DNA of 64,000 nt from Frigidibacter sp. ROC022. GTDB lineage: Bacteria; Pseudomonadota; Alphaproteobacteria; Rhodobacterales; Rhodobacteraceae. The DNA is taken from contig NZ_JANQDU010000003.1 in assembly GCF_024723735.1 (NCBI RefSeq), forward strand, positions 496,001 through 560,000, given 5' to 3'. Made by a program: the position numbers and the translations under genes. Within the stretch, counting starts at the first letter, position 1; each line of letters starts with the position of its first letter. Shown here in pieces: positions 1 to 9,497 of this stretch. The notes beneath the pieces were generated by a model, which saw only the letters and a program-made list of their open reading frames with translations, had not been told where the DNA came from and searched no databases.

Positions 1-1
1 C

Positions 2-1219
2 TTCATGCCCTGGCTGATCGCCGGTGCGCTGCTGCATTCGGCCATCGTGGTGGAAAAGCGCGAATCGCTGAAGGCCTGGACGGTGCTGCTGGCGATCATC
101 GCCTTCGGTTTCTCGCTGACCGGCACCTTCATCGTCCGTTCGGGCGTCATCACCAGCGTGCATGCCTTTGCCAATGACCCCGAGCGCGGGGTCTTCATCC
201 TGGCGATCCTGGCCTTCTTCCTGGGCGGCGGGCTGCTGCTTTTCGCGGCGCGGGCCGGGGCGATGGAGGCCAAGGGCGTCTTTGCCCTGGTCAGCCGCGA
301 GTCGGCACTGGTGCTGAACAACATCCTGCTGGTCGTCTCGGCCTTCGTGGTGTTCACCGGCACGCTCTGGCCGCTGTTCGCGGAGTTCGCCTGGGGCCGG
401 AAACTCTCGGTCGGCGCGCCGTTCTTCGAGGCTGCCTTCACACCCTTCTTCGTCGTTCTCGCATTGGTTCTGCCGGTCGGCGCCCTGCTGCCGTGGAAGC
501 GTGGCCGGCTGGGCCGGGCGTTGTGGCAGCTGCGCGGGGTTCTGGCGCTGGCGCTGGCGGCGGCCCTGGCGGCCTGGGTCTGGGGCACCGGACGTTCGGC
601 CCTGGCGCCGGTCGGGGCCGGGCTGGGCGTCTGGCTGATCGGCGGGGCGCTGCGCGATCTCTGGCTGCGCTGCGGGACCGGGGGGCTGTCGCGGCTGACC
701 CGGCTGCCGCGTGCCGATTTCGGCCGGGCGCTGGCGCATGGCGGGCTCGGCATCACCATCTTCGGTGTTGCCGCGATCACCGCTTGGTCGGTCGAGGATA
801 TCCGCGTCGTGCAGGAGGGAGAGAGCTTCACCCTGGGCGGCTATGAGCTGACGCTGGTCGATGTGAGCCAGGGGCAGGGGCCGAACTACGTGACGACCAA
901 GGCCGATGTGCTGGTCAGCCGGGACGGGACCGAAATCGCGCATCTCTATCCCGAGAAGCGGGTCTATCCGGTGGCCGGGATGCCGACCACCGAGGCCGCG
1001 ATCCGGAGCCGTCCCTTTGGCGATCTCTATGTCGTCATCGGCGATGCGCAGGCCGATGGCGGCTGGGCGGTGCGGACCCATATCAAGCCCTTCGCGATGT
1101 GGATCTGGGGCGGCGCGATCCTGATGGCCCTGGGCGGGCTGGTCTCGCTTCTGGATCGCCGCTACCGGGTGGCCGCCGGGGCGCGCAAGCCGGTTCCCGG
1201 CGGGGTGCCCGCCGAATGA
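2..1219 (+). CDS. ccmF: Cytochrome c heme lyase subunit CcmF, C-terminal part (5' end outside window)
   Basis: CcmF is the integral membrane part of the system I heme lyase that attaches heme to apocytochrome c on the periplasmic side. The window opens inside the gene: the first visible residues FMPWL directly follow the place where the family carries its periplasmic tryptophan-rich WWD heme motif, so that motif lies just upstream. Visible are several hydrophobic helices, the conserved stretch FIVRSGVITSVHAFANDPERG and a C-terminal helix near residue 370 of the visible part. About 405 residues are seen of a family length near 650. The stop overlaps the ccmH start by 4 bp (ATGA), indicating one operon with translational coupling. 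Confidence 0.95.
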   Translation, partial: FMPWLIAGALLHSAIVVEKRESLKAWTVLLAIIAFGFSLTGTFIVRSGVITSVHAFANDPERGVFILAILAFFLGGGLLLFAARAGAMEAKGVFALVSRESALVLNNILLVVSAFVVFTGTLWPLFAEFAWGRKLSVGAPFFEAAFTPFFVVLALVLPVGALLPWKRGRLGRALWQLRGVLALALAAALAAWVWGTGRSALAPVGAGLGVWLIGGALRDLWLRCGTGGLSRLTRLPRADFGRALAHGGLGITIFGVAAITAWSVEDIRVVQEGESFTLGGYELTLVDVSQGQGPNYVTTKADVLVSRDGTEIAHLYPEKRVYPVAGMPTTEAAIRSRPFGDLYVVIGDAQADGGWAVRTHIKPFAMWIWGGAILMALGGLVSLLDRRYRVAAGARKPVPGGVPAE

Positions 1220-1665
1220 GGCGGCTTGTCCTGATCCTGGCGCTGCTCTGGCCCCTGGCCGCCGCGGCGGTGACGCCGGACGAAATGCTGCCCGATCCGG
1301 CGCAGGAGGCGCGGGCGCGCGAGATTTCCCGCCTGCTCCGCTGCCCGGTCTGCCAGGGCGAGACCATCGACGATTCCGGCGCCGATATCGCCGCCGACCT
1401 GCGGGTGCTGGTGCGCGAGCGGATTCTGGCCGGCGACAGCAATGAAGAGGTGATCAAGTATATCGTCGATCGCTATGGCGAATATGTGCTGTTCCTGCCG
1501 CCGGCCAGGGGCGTGAACCTGGTGCTCTGGATCGCCGGCCCGGTGATGCTGTTGCTGGCGCTGATGCTGGCCTGGATGGCCGCCCGGCGTCGCAGGGCCA
1601 GCGCCACGCCCTCGGAGCTGAATGCCGAGGAACAGGCCCGGCTGGAGCAGATTCTGAAGAACTGA
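1216..1665 (+). CDS. ccmH: Cytochrome c-type biogenesis protein CcmH (CycL)
   Basis: A 149-residue membrane-anchored periplasmic thiol-disulfide protein that keeps the CxxCH motif of apocytochrome c reduced and works with CcmF in heme ligation. It has an N-terminal signal-like hydrophobic stretch (about residues 3-16), the diagnostic motif LLRCPVCQ with the two redox cysteines near residues 39-42, and a C-terminal transmembrane helix (about 104-122) followed by an Arg-rich cytoplasmic tail. The start is the ATG overlapping the ccmF stop. The length equals that of the short alphaproteobacterial form; the separate TPR protein CcmI is not in this window. Confidence 0.95.
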   Translation: MRRLVLILALLWPLAAAAVTPDEMLPDPAQEARAREISRLLRCPVCQGETIDDSGADIAADLRVLVRERILAGDSNEEVIKYIVDRYGEYVLFLPPARGVNLVLWIAGPVMLLLALMLAWMAARRRRASATPSELNAEEQARLEQILKN

Positions 1666-1729
1666 CGGGCCGTTTCGCTTTCCTTCCCGGGCGCCGTGCC
1701 TATCGTGGCGACACCAGAAGGGGACGACA

Positions 1730-2506
1730 ATGCAGTATCAGACCATCCAGACCAGCCTGGCCGACGGCGTGGCCACGATCACCCTGAACCGGCCCGAGGT
1801 GATGAACGCGCTCAACACCCAGATGCGGGCCGAGCTGCTCCATGCCGTCAGGGAACTCGGCGCGGCTGCGCGGGTGCTGGTGCTGACCGGCGCGGGCCGG
1901 GCCTTCTGCTCGGGGCAGGACCTGGGAGACCGGGTGACCGCCGCGGACATCGACATGGAACGGACGCTGCGCGACGAATACGAGCCGCTGATCCGGGCGA
2001 TTACCGATTGTCCCGTGCCGACGATCTCGGCGGTGAACGGTGCCGCGGCGGGGGCGGGGGCCAATCTGGCGCTGGCGGCCGATGTGGTGATCGCCGCCGA
2101 AAGCGCGGTCTTCCTTCAGGCCTTCACCCGGATCGGCCTGATCCCCGACGCCGGCGGCACCTATTGGCTGCCGCGGCAGGTCGGCTTTGCCCGCGCAATG
2201 GGCGCGGCCCTGTTTGCCGAGCCGGTTTCGGCGCGCGACGCGCAGGCCTGGGGGATGATCTGGGAAGCCGTGCCGGATGCTTCGTTCGAGGCCCATGTCG
2301 CCGCGCGGGCCGGCAAGCTGGCCAAGGGGCCGACACTGGCCTACCGCCATCTGAAGGAAACCCTGCGGGCCAGCCTTGGCAACGATCTGGAAACCCAGCT
2401 GACGGTCGAGGCCCATGCCCAGGGCGCCTGCGGCCGCAGCCGCGACTTCAAGGAGGGCGTTCTGGCCTTTCTGGAAAAGCGCCCGGCGAAATACGAAGGG
2501 CGCTGA
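1730..2506 (+). CDS. Enoyl-CoA hydratase/isomerase family protein, PaaG-like
   Basis: A 258-residue crotonase-fold enzyme acting on an acyl-CoA. The oxyanion-hole segments are present (FCSGQDL near residue 64; NGAAAGAGANLALAAD near 105), and the active-site region reads GLIPDAGGTYWLPR, where the Asp corresponds to the catalytic Asp of 1,2-epoxyphenylacetyl-CoA isomerase PaaG. That makes a ring-epoxide or double-bond isomerase more likely than a plain hydratase, but no other paa gene is in the window. It starts 64 bp after ccmH on the same strand. The family is certain; the exact substrate is not. Confidence 0.85.
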   Translation: MQYQTIQTSLADGVATITLNRPEVMNALNTQMRAELLHAVRELGAAARVLVLTGAGRAFCSGQDLGDRVTAADIDMERTLRDEYEPLIRAITDCPVPTISAVNGAAAGAGANLALAADVVIAAESAVFLQAFTRIGLIPDAGGTYWLPRQVGFARAMGAALFAEPVSARDAQAWGMIWEAVPDASFEAHVAARAGKLAKGPTLAYRHLKETLRASLGNDLETQLTVEAHAQGACGRSRDFKEGVLAFLEKRPAKYEGR

Positions 2507-2517
2507 TCCGGGCCGGC

Positions 2518-3450
2518 CTATCTCGGGCTGCGCACCCCGTAGCCGACGCTTCCTGAATCGGATTCGTAGTGATACTCGACCCCGCCATCGTCGCGGCTGA
2601 CCACATCGGTCACCGTCGCGTTGAAATAGTCGTTGGGTCGGCAGTTCACCGAATAGTCGGACTCGCAGATCTGCGACGAGAACCGGCTGCCGTCGAACTC
2701 GATGAAGCCCAGCGTGCCGCAGAGATAGCCCCCGACCTCGAAATTGCTGCCGCCGACGCCGTAGAAGGAATACCAGTTCCAGACCGCTTCGGCCGGCCGC
2801 TCGCCCCTGTCGTAGGCCGCGCAGGGATGCGTCGCCACCTTGTCCGATGTGCCCGGCTCGAACCCGGTGCCTTCGCCGGCGATGACGTCGGGGTCATCCA
2901 GCCCGCCGCCACCCGAGCCGCCATTCCCGCCCGCGGCTCCGGCATTCCCGCCCGCCGGCACCGGGCCGCGGGTGCTGCGCGGCGGTGGCGGGGGCGGCGA
3001 GACCAGATTTGCCCCGCAGACCGGCAGCCCGGCATATTGCCCGATGGTGAAGTCGTAGTTCCGGAAATTCGTGTCGATGTGGTAGTCCATCGCGTCGAAG
3101 AACAGGTCGTAATACTCGAAGTCCTGGGTCCGGTTCCGCACCAGCGCATAGGCGTTGTCGCATTTCATGCACTCGTGCTGCCAGTCGTGATTGTTGTCGA
3201 AGAAATCGTCGATGTAGAGCATCGCATGGCTCATCACCCCGACGATCCTGAAGCAGTCGTTCCAGTTGCTGATGCAATCCTCTCCGGCGTCATCCATCGC
3301 GGAGAGCTCGGTCCGAACGTCGAAGAGCATCTTGTCGGCCCAGTCCAGCCGGTCCGGTATCTCGCATCCCGGAGCCGAGACCTGGGCGGTAACGCTGTGG
3401 CTCACAAGGCAGAAGCTCAGGGCGAGGGCGGCGGGGCGCAGCTTGGGCAT
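2518..3450 (-). CDS. Hypothetical secreted Cys-rich protein
   Basis: I do not recognise this 310-residue protein. It has a signal peptide (residues 1-22, ending VTA before Gln23), then a Tyr/Asp/His-rich part (23-160) with six cysteines including a CxxC, a low-complexity hinge with six consecutive prolines and a Gly/Asn-rich stretch (about 165-200), and a C-terminal part (200-310) rich in Tyr, Ser and Gly with four more cysteines. Ten cysteines in the mature protein suggest disulfides in the periplasm or outside the cell. The start at 3450 was chosen because of the signal peptide and a GGAAGAGA ribosome site; a longer upstream reading has no protein-like composition. It is separated from gltA by a terminator. 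Confidence 0.7.
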   Translation of the reverse strand: MPKLRPAALALSFCLVSHSVTAQVSAPGCEIPDRLDWADKMLFDVRTELSAMDDAGEDCISNWNDCFRIVGVMSHAMLYIDDFFDNNHDWQHECMKCDNAYALVRNRTQDFEYYDLFFDAMDYHIDTNFRNYDFTIGQYAGLPVCGANLVSPPPPPPRSTRGPVPAGGNAGAAGGNGGSGGGGLDDPDVIAGEGTGFEPGTSDKVATHPCAAYDRGERPAEAVWNWYSFYGVGGSNFEVGGYLCGTLGFIEFDGSRFSSQICESDYSVNCRPNDYFNATVTDVVSRDDGGVEYHYESDSGSVGYGVRSPR

Positions 3451-3595
3451 GGCGTCTCTTCCGGCAACGGGGATGACCGCCCCCCATGTGCCGTCCGGCG
3501 ATGCCCGGACCGTCAGACGCGATCGTTGATTGACGCAGCGTAACCCGTAAGCCCGCCCCTGCCAAGAAAATCGCGCTGGCCGATCCGCGCAACGC

Positions 3596-3622
3596 AAAAG
3601 GCCCGGAGCGATGCTCCGGGCC
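3596..3622 (-). terminator. Rho-independent terminator of gltA
   Basis: A perfect 10-bp stem (3600-3609 with 3613-3622), very GC-rich, with a 3-nt loop, followed on the minus strand by TTTT (3599-3596). It lies 25 bp past the gltA stop and is a textbook intrinsic terminator that isolates gltA from the secreted-protein gene downstream. Confidence 0.88.
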
Positions 3623-3647
3623 CTTGTGTTCGTCAGGCTGTCGCGGC

Positions 3648-4937
3648 TCAGCGCCGTTCGACATCCACGTAATCGCGCCGTCCCGGGCCGGTGTAGAGCT
3701 GCCGCGGCCGGCCGATCTTCATCTGCGGGTCCGAGATCATCTCCTGCCACTGGCTGATCCAGCCCACGGTCCGCGCCACGGCGAAGATCGGGGTGAACAT
3801 CGAGGTCGGGAAGCCCATCGCCTCCAGGATGATGCCGGAATAGAAATCGACGTTCGGATAGAGCTTCTTCGAGATGAAATACTCGTCTTCCAGCGCGATC
3901 CGTTCCAGTTCCTTGGCGACCTGCAGCGTCGGGTTGTTGTGGATGCCCAGAAGCTCCAGCACCTCGTCCGCCGATTGCTTCATCACCTTGGCGCGGGGGT
4001 CGAAGTTCTTGTAGACCCGGTGGCCGAAGCCCATCAGACGCTTGCCCGAGGTCTTGTCCTTGGTCTGTTCGATATAGTCCGGGATATTCTCGACCGTGCC
4101 GATCTCGCGCAGCATTTCCAGCGCCGCCTGGTTGGCGCCGCCATGCGCGGGCCCCCAGAGACAGGCGATCCCCGCCGCGATGCAGGCAAAGGGGTTGGCG
4201 CCCGAGGACGAAGCCAGCCGCACCGTCGAGGTCGAGGCATTCTGCTCATGGTCGGCATGCAGCATGAAGATCCGGTCCATGGCGCGTTCCAGCACCGGAT
4301 TGACGACGTAATCCTCGGCCGGCACGGCAAAGCACATGCGCAGGAAATTGGCGGCATAGCTCAGCGAATTGGCCGGATAGACGAAGGGCTGGCCGATCGA
4401 ATACTTGTAGGCCATGGCGGCGATGGTCGGCATCTTGGCGATCAGCCGGAAGCTGGCGATCTCGCGCTGGCGCGGGTCCGAGATGTCGGTCGAGTCATGG
4501 TAGAAGGCGCTCATCGCGCCGACGACGCCGACCATGGTGGCCATCGGATGCGCATCCCGCCGGAAGCCCCGGAAGAACATGTGCATCTGCTCGTGGATCA
4601 TCGTGTGCCGGGTCACGGTGGTCTCGAAATGCTCGAGCTGCGCCGCGTCGGGCAGATCGCCGTAGAGCAGCAGATAGCACATTTCGAGGAAATGCGATTT
4701 CTCGGCCAGCTGGTCGATCGGATAGCCGCGGTGCCACAGCTCTCCGGCATCGCCGTCGATATAGGTGATCGCCGAGTCGCAGGCGGCGGTCGAAGTGAAA
4801 CCCGGGTCGTAGGTAAAGACATTGCCCTGGCTGTAGAGCTTGCGGATGTCGATCACATCCGGGCCTTCGCTGCCTGACAGGATGGGCAGCTCGACCTGCT
4901 TGTTGTCAAAGGTCAATGTCGCGCTCTTGTCCGTCAT
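3648..4937 (-). CDS. gltA: Citrate synthase (type II/hexameric class)
   Basis: Condenses acetyl-CoA and oxaloacetate to citrate in the TCA cycle. It has 429 residues, the usual length for the hexameric Gram-negative enzyme. Catalytic signatures are visible: [10 protein letters not shown] (first active-site His), [15 protein letters not shown] (second His), and the Asp in NVDFYSG. The ATG at 4937 is preferred over one seven codons upstream because a strong GAAGGAGA site sits right before it and MTDKS is the normal N-terminus. It begins 30 bp after the gltX stop, so read-through from gltX is possible. A clear terminator follows. Confidence 0.97.
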   Translation of the reverse strand: MTDKSATLTFDNKQVELPILSGSEGPDVIDIRKLYSQGNVFTYDPGFTSTAACDSAITYIDGDAGELWHRGYPIDQLAEKSHFLEMCYLLLYGDLPDAAQLEHFETTVTRHTMIHEQMHMFFRGFRRDAHPMATMVGVVGAMSAFYHDSTDISDPRQREIASFRLIAKMPTIAAMAYKYSIGQPFVYPANSLSYAANFLRMCFAVPAEDYVVNPVLERAMDRIFMLHADHEQNASTSTVRLASSSGANPFACIAAGIACLWGPAHGGANQAALEMLREIGTVENIPDYIEQTKDKTSGKRLMGFGHRVYKNFDPRAKVMKQSADEVLELLGIHNNPTLQVAKELERIALEDEYFISKKLYPNVDFYSGIILEAMGFPTSMFTPIFAVARTVGWISQWQEMISDPQMKIGRPRQLYTGPGRRDYVDVERR

Positions 4938-4967
4938 TCCTGTCTCCTTCACCATCAACCGGATCGG

Positions 4968-6401
4968 TCAGCCCGCCGAGTCTTGCAGCCGGGCGAGTGT
5001 TTCGTCGCGGCCTAGAACCAGCATCATGTCGAAAACGCTCGGGGTCGCGGTGCGACCGGCCAATGCGGCCCGTAACGGGCCCGCAAGGACGGCGAATTTG
5101 AGGCCCCTGGCGTCGTTGAAGCGGGCAATTTCCGCCTCAAGCGTGTCTCGCATCCAGCTAGCAGTTTGCAGGTGCGGCGTCAATTCGGCCAGCAGCGCGC
5201 GGGCCTCGTCGGTCAGAAGTGCGGCCGCCTTCTCGTCCGGCTGCACCGGCCGCTCGACCAGACAAAACCGCGCTTTCTCAATGAGGTCGATATAGGTCTT
5301 CGCCCGATCCTTCAGGCAGTACATGGCCCGGCCCAGCCGCTCGACCTGGCCGTCGTCCAGCGGGTCGCGGCCGGTCGCGGCCAGGAATTCCTGCACCTGC
5401 GCAACCAGCGCGGCATCCTCTGTGGCGGCGATATGCTTGCCCGACAGGTTGTCGAGCTTCTTCGGGTCGAGCCGCGCCGGCGCCCGGTTGATTCCGCTCA
5501 GGTCGAACCAGTCGCGGGCCTGCGCATCGGTAAAGAATTCGTCATCGCCATGGCTCCAGCCCAGCCGCACCAGGTAGTTGCGCAGCGCGGCGGCGGGATA
5601 GCCCATCGCCTGCCAGTCCTCGACCCCCAGGGCGCCGTGCCGTTTCGACAGTTTCTTGCCGTCCGGCCCGTGGATCAGCGGGATATGGGCCCAGACCGGC
5701 ACCTGCCAGCCCATGGCATCGTAGACCAGCATCTGGCGGGCGGCGTTGTTCAGGTGGTCATCGCCGCGGATCACATGGGTCACGCCCATGTCATGGTCAT
5801 CGACCACCACGGCGAGCATGTAGGTCGGGCTTCCGTCCGAGCGCAACACGATCATGTCGTCGAGTTCCGAGTTCCGGATCGTCACCTCGCCCTGCACCTG
5901 ATCGCGGATCACCGTCACGCCGTCCTGCGGCGCCTTGATCCGGATCGCATAGGGCGCGTCGGGATGGGTTGCCGGATCGGCATCGCGCCAGGGCGAACGG
6001 AACAGGGTCGAGCGGCCCTCGGCCCGTGCCGCCGCGCGGAAGGCCTCGATCTCGTCCTGCGTGGCAAAGCACTTGTAGGCAGAGCCACGGGCCAGCATCT
6101 CGCGCGCCACGGCGGCATGCCGCTCGCGCATCGCCCATTGGCTGACCGGCTCGCCATCCCAGTCGAGTCCCAGCCAGCGCATCCCGCGGACGATCGCCTC
6201 GGCGGCTTCCGGGGTCGAGCGGACCCGGTCGGTATCCTCGATCCGGAGCAGGAACCGGCCGTTCCGGCCGCGCGCGTAGAGCCAGTTGAACAGCGCCGTG
6301 CGGGCGGTGCCGATATGCATGAATCCGGTGGGCGACGGCGCGATCCGTGTCACCACCGGGGCGTCGGGCGGGGTCTGGGAAGCTTGGGACACGGGCGGCA
6401 T
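4968..6401 (-). CDS. gltX: Glutamyl-tRNA synthetase
   Basis: A class I aminoacyl-tRNA synthetase of 477 residues that charges tRNA with glutamate. The HIGH-type motif ([11 protein letters not shown]) lies near residue 28 and the KMSKS-type loop reads KKLSKRHG near residue 245. The C-terminal third matches the all-helical anticodon-binding region. The ATG at 6401 is chosen since AAAGG precedes it; a reading extended 23 codons further lacks family similarity. Alphaproteobacteria often have two gltX copies, one of which may be tRNA-Gln or regulation oriented; which copy this is cannot be decided here. It is divergent from comEC. Confidence 0.94.
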   Translation of the reverse strand: MPPVSQASQTPPDAPVVTRIAPSPTGFMHIGTARTALFNWLYARGRNGRFLLRIEDTDRVRSTPEAAEAIVRGMRWLGLDWDGEPVSQWAMRERHAAVAREMLARGSAYKCFATQDEIEAFRAAARAEGRSTLFRSPWRDADPATHPDAPYAIRIKAPQDGVTVIRDQVQGEVTIRNSELDDMIVLRSDGSPTYMLAVVVDDHDMGVTHVIRGDDHLNNAARQMLVYDAMGWQVPVWAHIPLIHGPDGKKLSKRHGALGVEDWQAMGYPAAALRNYLVRLGWSHGDDEFFTDAQARDWFDLSGINRAPARLDPKKLDNLSGKHIAATEDAALVAQVQEFLAATGRDPLDDGQVERLGRAMYCLKDRAKTYIDLIEKARFCLVERPVQPDEKAAALLTDEARALLAELTPHLQTASWMRDTLEAEIARFNDARGLKFAVLAGPLRAALAGRTATPSVFDMMLVLGRDETLARLQDSAG

Positions 6402-6472
6402 TAACCTTTCAGTAACCTTGGCAGGCGCAGGTTGTGGCCCGGGTCTAGTCAATGATGTGAGGGGTGACAAGG

Positions 6473-8590
6473 GTGCGGGCCGCCGGCTGGCTTCGGGCGG
6501 GGATCGAGGCGCAGAGGGGCATGCTCCTGCCCTGGGTGCCGGTCTGGCTCGGTGCCGGGATCGGATGGTATTTCCATTTGATGTCAGAGCCTTCCGCGGC
6601 AGAGTTGATCCTTGCCGCAGGGGCGGCCTGCCTGCTGGCCCTGGGGGGGGCGCACGGGCGCCGTGGCCCGGGGATACTGCTCCTGGCTCCGGCCCTGGCC
6701 TGTGCCGGGCTGGCCCTGGCCGGGGCCCGGGCGCATGGCGTCGCCGCCCCGGTGCTGGGCTTTCGCTATTACGGCCCGATCGAGGGACGGGTGATCGCCA
6801 TCGACCGCTCGGCCTCGCAGGCGCTGCGCCTGACGCTGGACCGGGTGGTGCTGGCGCGGATGGCGCCCGGGCGTACCCCCGAACGGGTCCGGGTCAGCCT
6901 GCACGGCCCGCAGGGCTACGTCACGCCGGTTCCGGGCATGCTGGTGATCGTCACCGGCCATCTGTCTCCGCCGGAAGGGCCGGTCGCGCCACGGGCCTAT
7001 GATTTCCGACGTCAGGCCTGGTTCGACCGGCTGGGCGCCGTGGGCTATACCCGCACCCCGCTGCTGATGCTCGCCCCGCCCGAGCCGGGGCCCGATCTCT
7101 GGTTCGGGCGGCTCCGGATGCGGCTCTCGGCGCAGATCCGGGCCGGGCTGCCGGGCCAGGCCGGGGCCTTTGCGGCGGCGATCATGACCGGGGACCGTTC
7201 GGCGCTGAACCGGCAGACCTCCGAGACCCTGCGGGGCGCCAACCTGTCGCATCTGCTGGCGATTTCGGGGCTGCATATGGTGCTGCTCTGCGGCACGGTC
7301 TTTGCCGCCCTGCGCTTCGGGCTGGCGCTGATCCCGGCCCTGGCGCTGCGCTGGCCGCTGCGCAAGCTGGCGGCGGCCGTCGCGCTGGCGGCGGGGCTGT
7401 TCTATGACCTGCTCTCGGGCCGCGCGATCCCGGCCGAGCGGGCCTGGGTCATGGTCGCGGTGATGTTCGGCGCGGTGCTGGTGGACCGGCGGGCGATCTC
7501 GCTGCGCTCGGTCGCCCTGGCGGCGCTGGTGGTGCTGGTGACGCGGCCCGAAAGCCTGACCGAGCCGGGGTTCCAGATGTCCTTCGCCGCCACCGTGGCG
7601 CTGGTCGCGGCCTTCGCCGGGCTGCGGGCCTGGCGCGGCTGGCGCCCGCCGCGCTGGAGCCGGCCCGCCGTCACCGTGCTGATCGCCTCGGCCGTCGCCG
7701 GGTTGGCCACGGCGCCTTTCGCGGCGGCGCATTTCAACCGGATCGCCGATTACGGCCTGTTGGCGAACCTGCTTTCGGTGCCGCCGATGGGGGCGGCGGT
7801 GATGCCGTTGGCGGTGCTCTGGGCGGTGCTGGCGCCGCTTGGCCTGGGCGGGCCGGTGCTCTGGCTGATGGGCTGGCCGGTGCGCTGGATCCTCGGGGTC
7901 GCGGCCTGGGTCGCCGGGCTGGAGGGGGCGGTGACCCCGGTTCCGGCGCCGCCCGGGGCGGTGCTGCCACTGATCGCCGCCGGCGGGCTGATCCTGGCCT
8001 TGTGGCAGGGCCGCGGGCGGCTGGCCGGTCTGGCGCCGCTGGCCCTGGGGCTGCTGCTCTGGACCCAGGTCGAGCGACCGGCGCTGCTGGTCGCGGGCGA
8101 GGGCGCGCTGCTGGGGCTGATGACCGAGGAGGGGCGGGCGCTGTCGAAAGCCCGCGGCCAGGGGTTCGCGGCGAAGAGCTGGCTGGAAGACGATGGCGAC
8201 CGGGCGACGCAGGACGCTGCGGCGCGGCGGCCGGGGATGCGGCGCCTCGATGGCGAGGTCGCGCTGCAGGTCGCCGGGCTGCGGCTGCGCCAGTTCTCGG
8301 GACGCGGCGGGGCCGAACGCGCCGCCGCCGCCTGCGGCAGCGCCGATATCCTGATGCTCACCGGCCCGGCCCCCGAAAGACCCGCCTGCCTGATCTGGGA
8401 CCGCGCCCTGATGCGCGCCACCGGACCGCTGGCGATCTGGGTCACGCCGGACGGGCCGCGGATCGAGACCGTCGCCGGGACCGCCGGGCGGCGGCTCTGG
8501 ACCCCGCCGGCGAACCGGCTGCCCAGGCTCCTGATGCCGGCCGGGATGGCGGCCCGGGCCCGGGTGCCGACCGGGGAGAGGATGCCCTGA
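6473..8590 (+). CDS. comEC: ComEC/Rec2 family DNA-uptake channel protein
   Basis: A polytopic inner-membrane protein of the natural-transformation channel that brings single-stranded DNA into the cytoplasm. It has N-terminal helices, an OB-like soluble part (about residues 95-200), then the ComEC core whose hallmark [20 protein letters not shown] continues into LLAISGLHM near residue 260, followed by many helices. The C-terminal region (about 530-705) occupies the place of the metallo-beta-lactamase domain but shows no HxHxDH zinc motif. The GTG at 6473 has a GAGGGG site 8 nt upstream; a GTG at 6464 is in frame but overlaps that site. No other competence gene is in the window. Confidence 0.88.
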   Translation: MRAAGWLRAGIEAQRGMLLPWVPVWLGAGIGWYFHLMSEPSAAELILAAGAACLLALGGAHGRRGPGILLLAPALACAGLALAGARAHGVAAPVLGFRYYGPIEGRVIAIDRSASQALRLTLDRVVLARMAPGRTPERVRVSLHGPQGYVTPVPGMLVIVTGHLSPPEGPVAPRAYDFRRQAWFDRLGAVGYTRTPLLMLAPPEPGPDLWFGRLRMRLSAQIRAGLPGQAGAFAAAIMTGDRSALNRQTSETLRGANLSHLLAISGLHMVLLCGTVFAALRFGLALIPALALRWPLRKLAAAVALAAGLFYDLLSGRAIPAERAWVMVAVMFGAVLVDRRAISLRSVALAALVVLVTRPESLTEPGFQMSFAATVALVAAFAGLRAWRGWRPPRWSRPAVTVLIASAVAGLATAPFAAAHFNRIADYGLLANLLSVPPMGAAVMPLAVLWAVLAPLGLGGPVLWLMGWPVRWILGVAAWVAGLEGAVTPVPAPPGAVLPLIAAGGLILALWQGRGRLAGLAPLALGLLLWTQVERPALLVAGEGALLGLMTEEGRALSKARGQGFAAKSWLEDDGDRATQDAAARRPGMRRLDGEVALQVAGLRLRQFSGRGGAERAAAACGSADILMLTGPAPERPACLIWDRALMRATGPLAIWVTPDGPRIETVAGTAGRRLWTPPANRLPRLLMPAGMAARARVPTGERMP

Positions 8591-8610
8591 CCTCGCGCCT
8601 GCGGCAGGCC

Positions 8611-8643
8611 GGGGCCTCCGGCGGGGATATTTGAAAGATGAAG
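8611..8643. repeat. Candidate dispersed intergenic motif after comEC
   Basis: Between the convergent ends of comEC and lexA lies a G/C block followed by GATATTTGAAAGATGAAG. From memory, similar GCCTCCGGCGGGGATATTT-type strings recur between genes in Rhodobacteraceae. Only one copy is seen in this window, so repeat status is an inference. Confidence 0.3.
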
Positions 8644-8702
8644 CCGGCGGGGTGCGCGAGACAGGCGCGGCCGGTTGCCCGATGGCGGCCGGCGCGCCGT
8701 GC

Positions 8703-9422
8703 CTAGTAGCTGCGGATCAGCCCGACCAGGCGACCCTGCACCTTGACCTGATCGTCACGGTAGACCCGTGTCTCATAGGCCGGGTTGGCGGCCTCCAGCG
8801 CGATCATCCCCTGGCGGCGGCGGAACCGCTTCAGCGTCGCTTCCTGATCCTCGACCAGCGCCACCACGATATCGCCGTTGTCGGCGGTCTGGGTCTCGCG
8901 GATCACCACGATATCGCCGTCGTTGATCCCGGCCTCGATCATCGAATCGCCCCGGACCTCCAGCGCGTAGTGCTGGCCCTGGCCCGAGAGCATCGAGCCG
9001 GGCACCGCGACATGATGCGAGACCTCGCTGATCGCCTCGATCGGCACCCCGGCGGCGATCCGGCCCAAGACCGGCAGTTCCATCGCCGCCGCAGCCTCGA
9101 CCGCCATGGCGCCGCGCGGCGGGCCCGCGGCGGGGCGGTCGCCCTCGATCACCTTGGGCGAGAAGCCGGATTGCGCCGCCGTCGCCGAGAACCCGGGCCG
9201 CAGCATCGCGTCGGGCAGCTTGACGATCTCGATCGCCCGGGCCCGATGCGCCAGCCGCCGGATGAAGCCACGCTCTTCCAGGGCGGTGATCAGCCGGTGA
9301 ATGCCGGATTTCGAGCGCAGGTCGAGCGCATCCTTCATCTCGTCGAAGGAGGGCGGAACCCCGTCGCGATCCATGCGTTTCTGGATGAAATCCAGCAGTT
9401 CCAGTTGCTTGCGGGTCAGCAT
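8703..9422 (-). CDS. lexA: LexA repressor, SOS regulator
   Basis: A 239-residue SOS repressor that self-cleaves when RecA filaments form. The winged-helix DNA-binding domain is at residues 1-65 ([12 protein letters not shown]; recognition helix around SKSGIHRLI). The scissile Ala-Gly bond is at 124-125 (RIAAGVP), the catalytic Ser at 160 (RGDSM) and the Lys at 198 (EATLKRF). A low-complexity linker of about 50 residues (70-118) makes it longer than the E. coli protein, as in other alphaproteobacteria. It is autoregulated: its promoter carries two overlapping LexA boxes. The gene before it is moeA, 75 bp away on the same strand. Confidence 0.97.
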   Translation of the reverse strand: MLTRKQLELLDFIQKRMDRDGVPPSFDEMKDALDLRSKSGIHRLITALEERGFIRRLAHRARAIEIVKLPDAMLRPGFSATAAQSGFSPKVIEGDRPAAGPPRGAMAVEAAAAMELPVLGRIAAGVPIEAISEVSHHVAVPGSMLSGQGQHYALEVRGDSMIEAGINDGDIVVIRETQTADNGDIVVALVEDQEATLKRFRRRQGMIALEAANPAYETRVYRDDQVKVQGRLVGLIRSY

Positions 9423-9443
9423 GCGGGGCCTCCGACAGGGCGT

Positions 9444-9469
9444 GTTCGGGCTATGTTCTACACCCGTTC
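9444..9469 (-). promoter_or_regulatory. Tandem overlapping LexA operators (SOS boxes)
   Basis: Three GTTC half-sites at 9444-9447, 9455-9458 and 9466-9469 are separated by exactly 7 nt each, giving two overlapping GTTC-N7-GTTC boxes, the alphaproteobacterial LexA consensus. They cover the -10 and half of the spacer of the lexA promoter, 22-47 nt before its start codon. Confidence 0.88.
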
Positions 9470-9483
9470 CCGTTGTGTGTCAA
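9455..9483 (-). promoter_or_regulatory. Sigma-70 promoter of lexA
   Basis: On the minus strand TTGACA (9483-9478) is followed after exactly 17 nt by TAGAAC (9460-9455): a perfect -35 and a four-of-six -10. The -10 shares its bases with the middle GTTC half-site of the LexA operator, so LexA binding would block polymerase directly. Confidence 0.75.
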
Positions 9484-9497
9484 CGGCGTCGGTCGGC

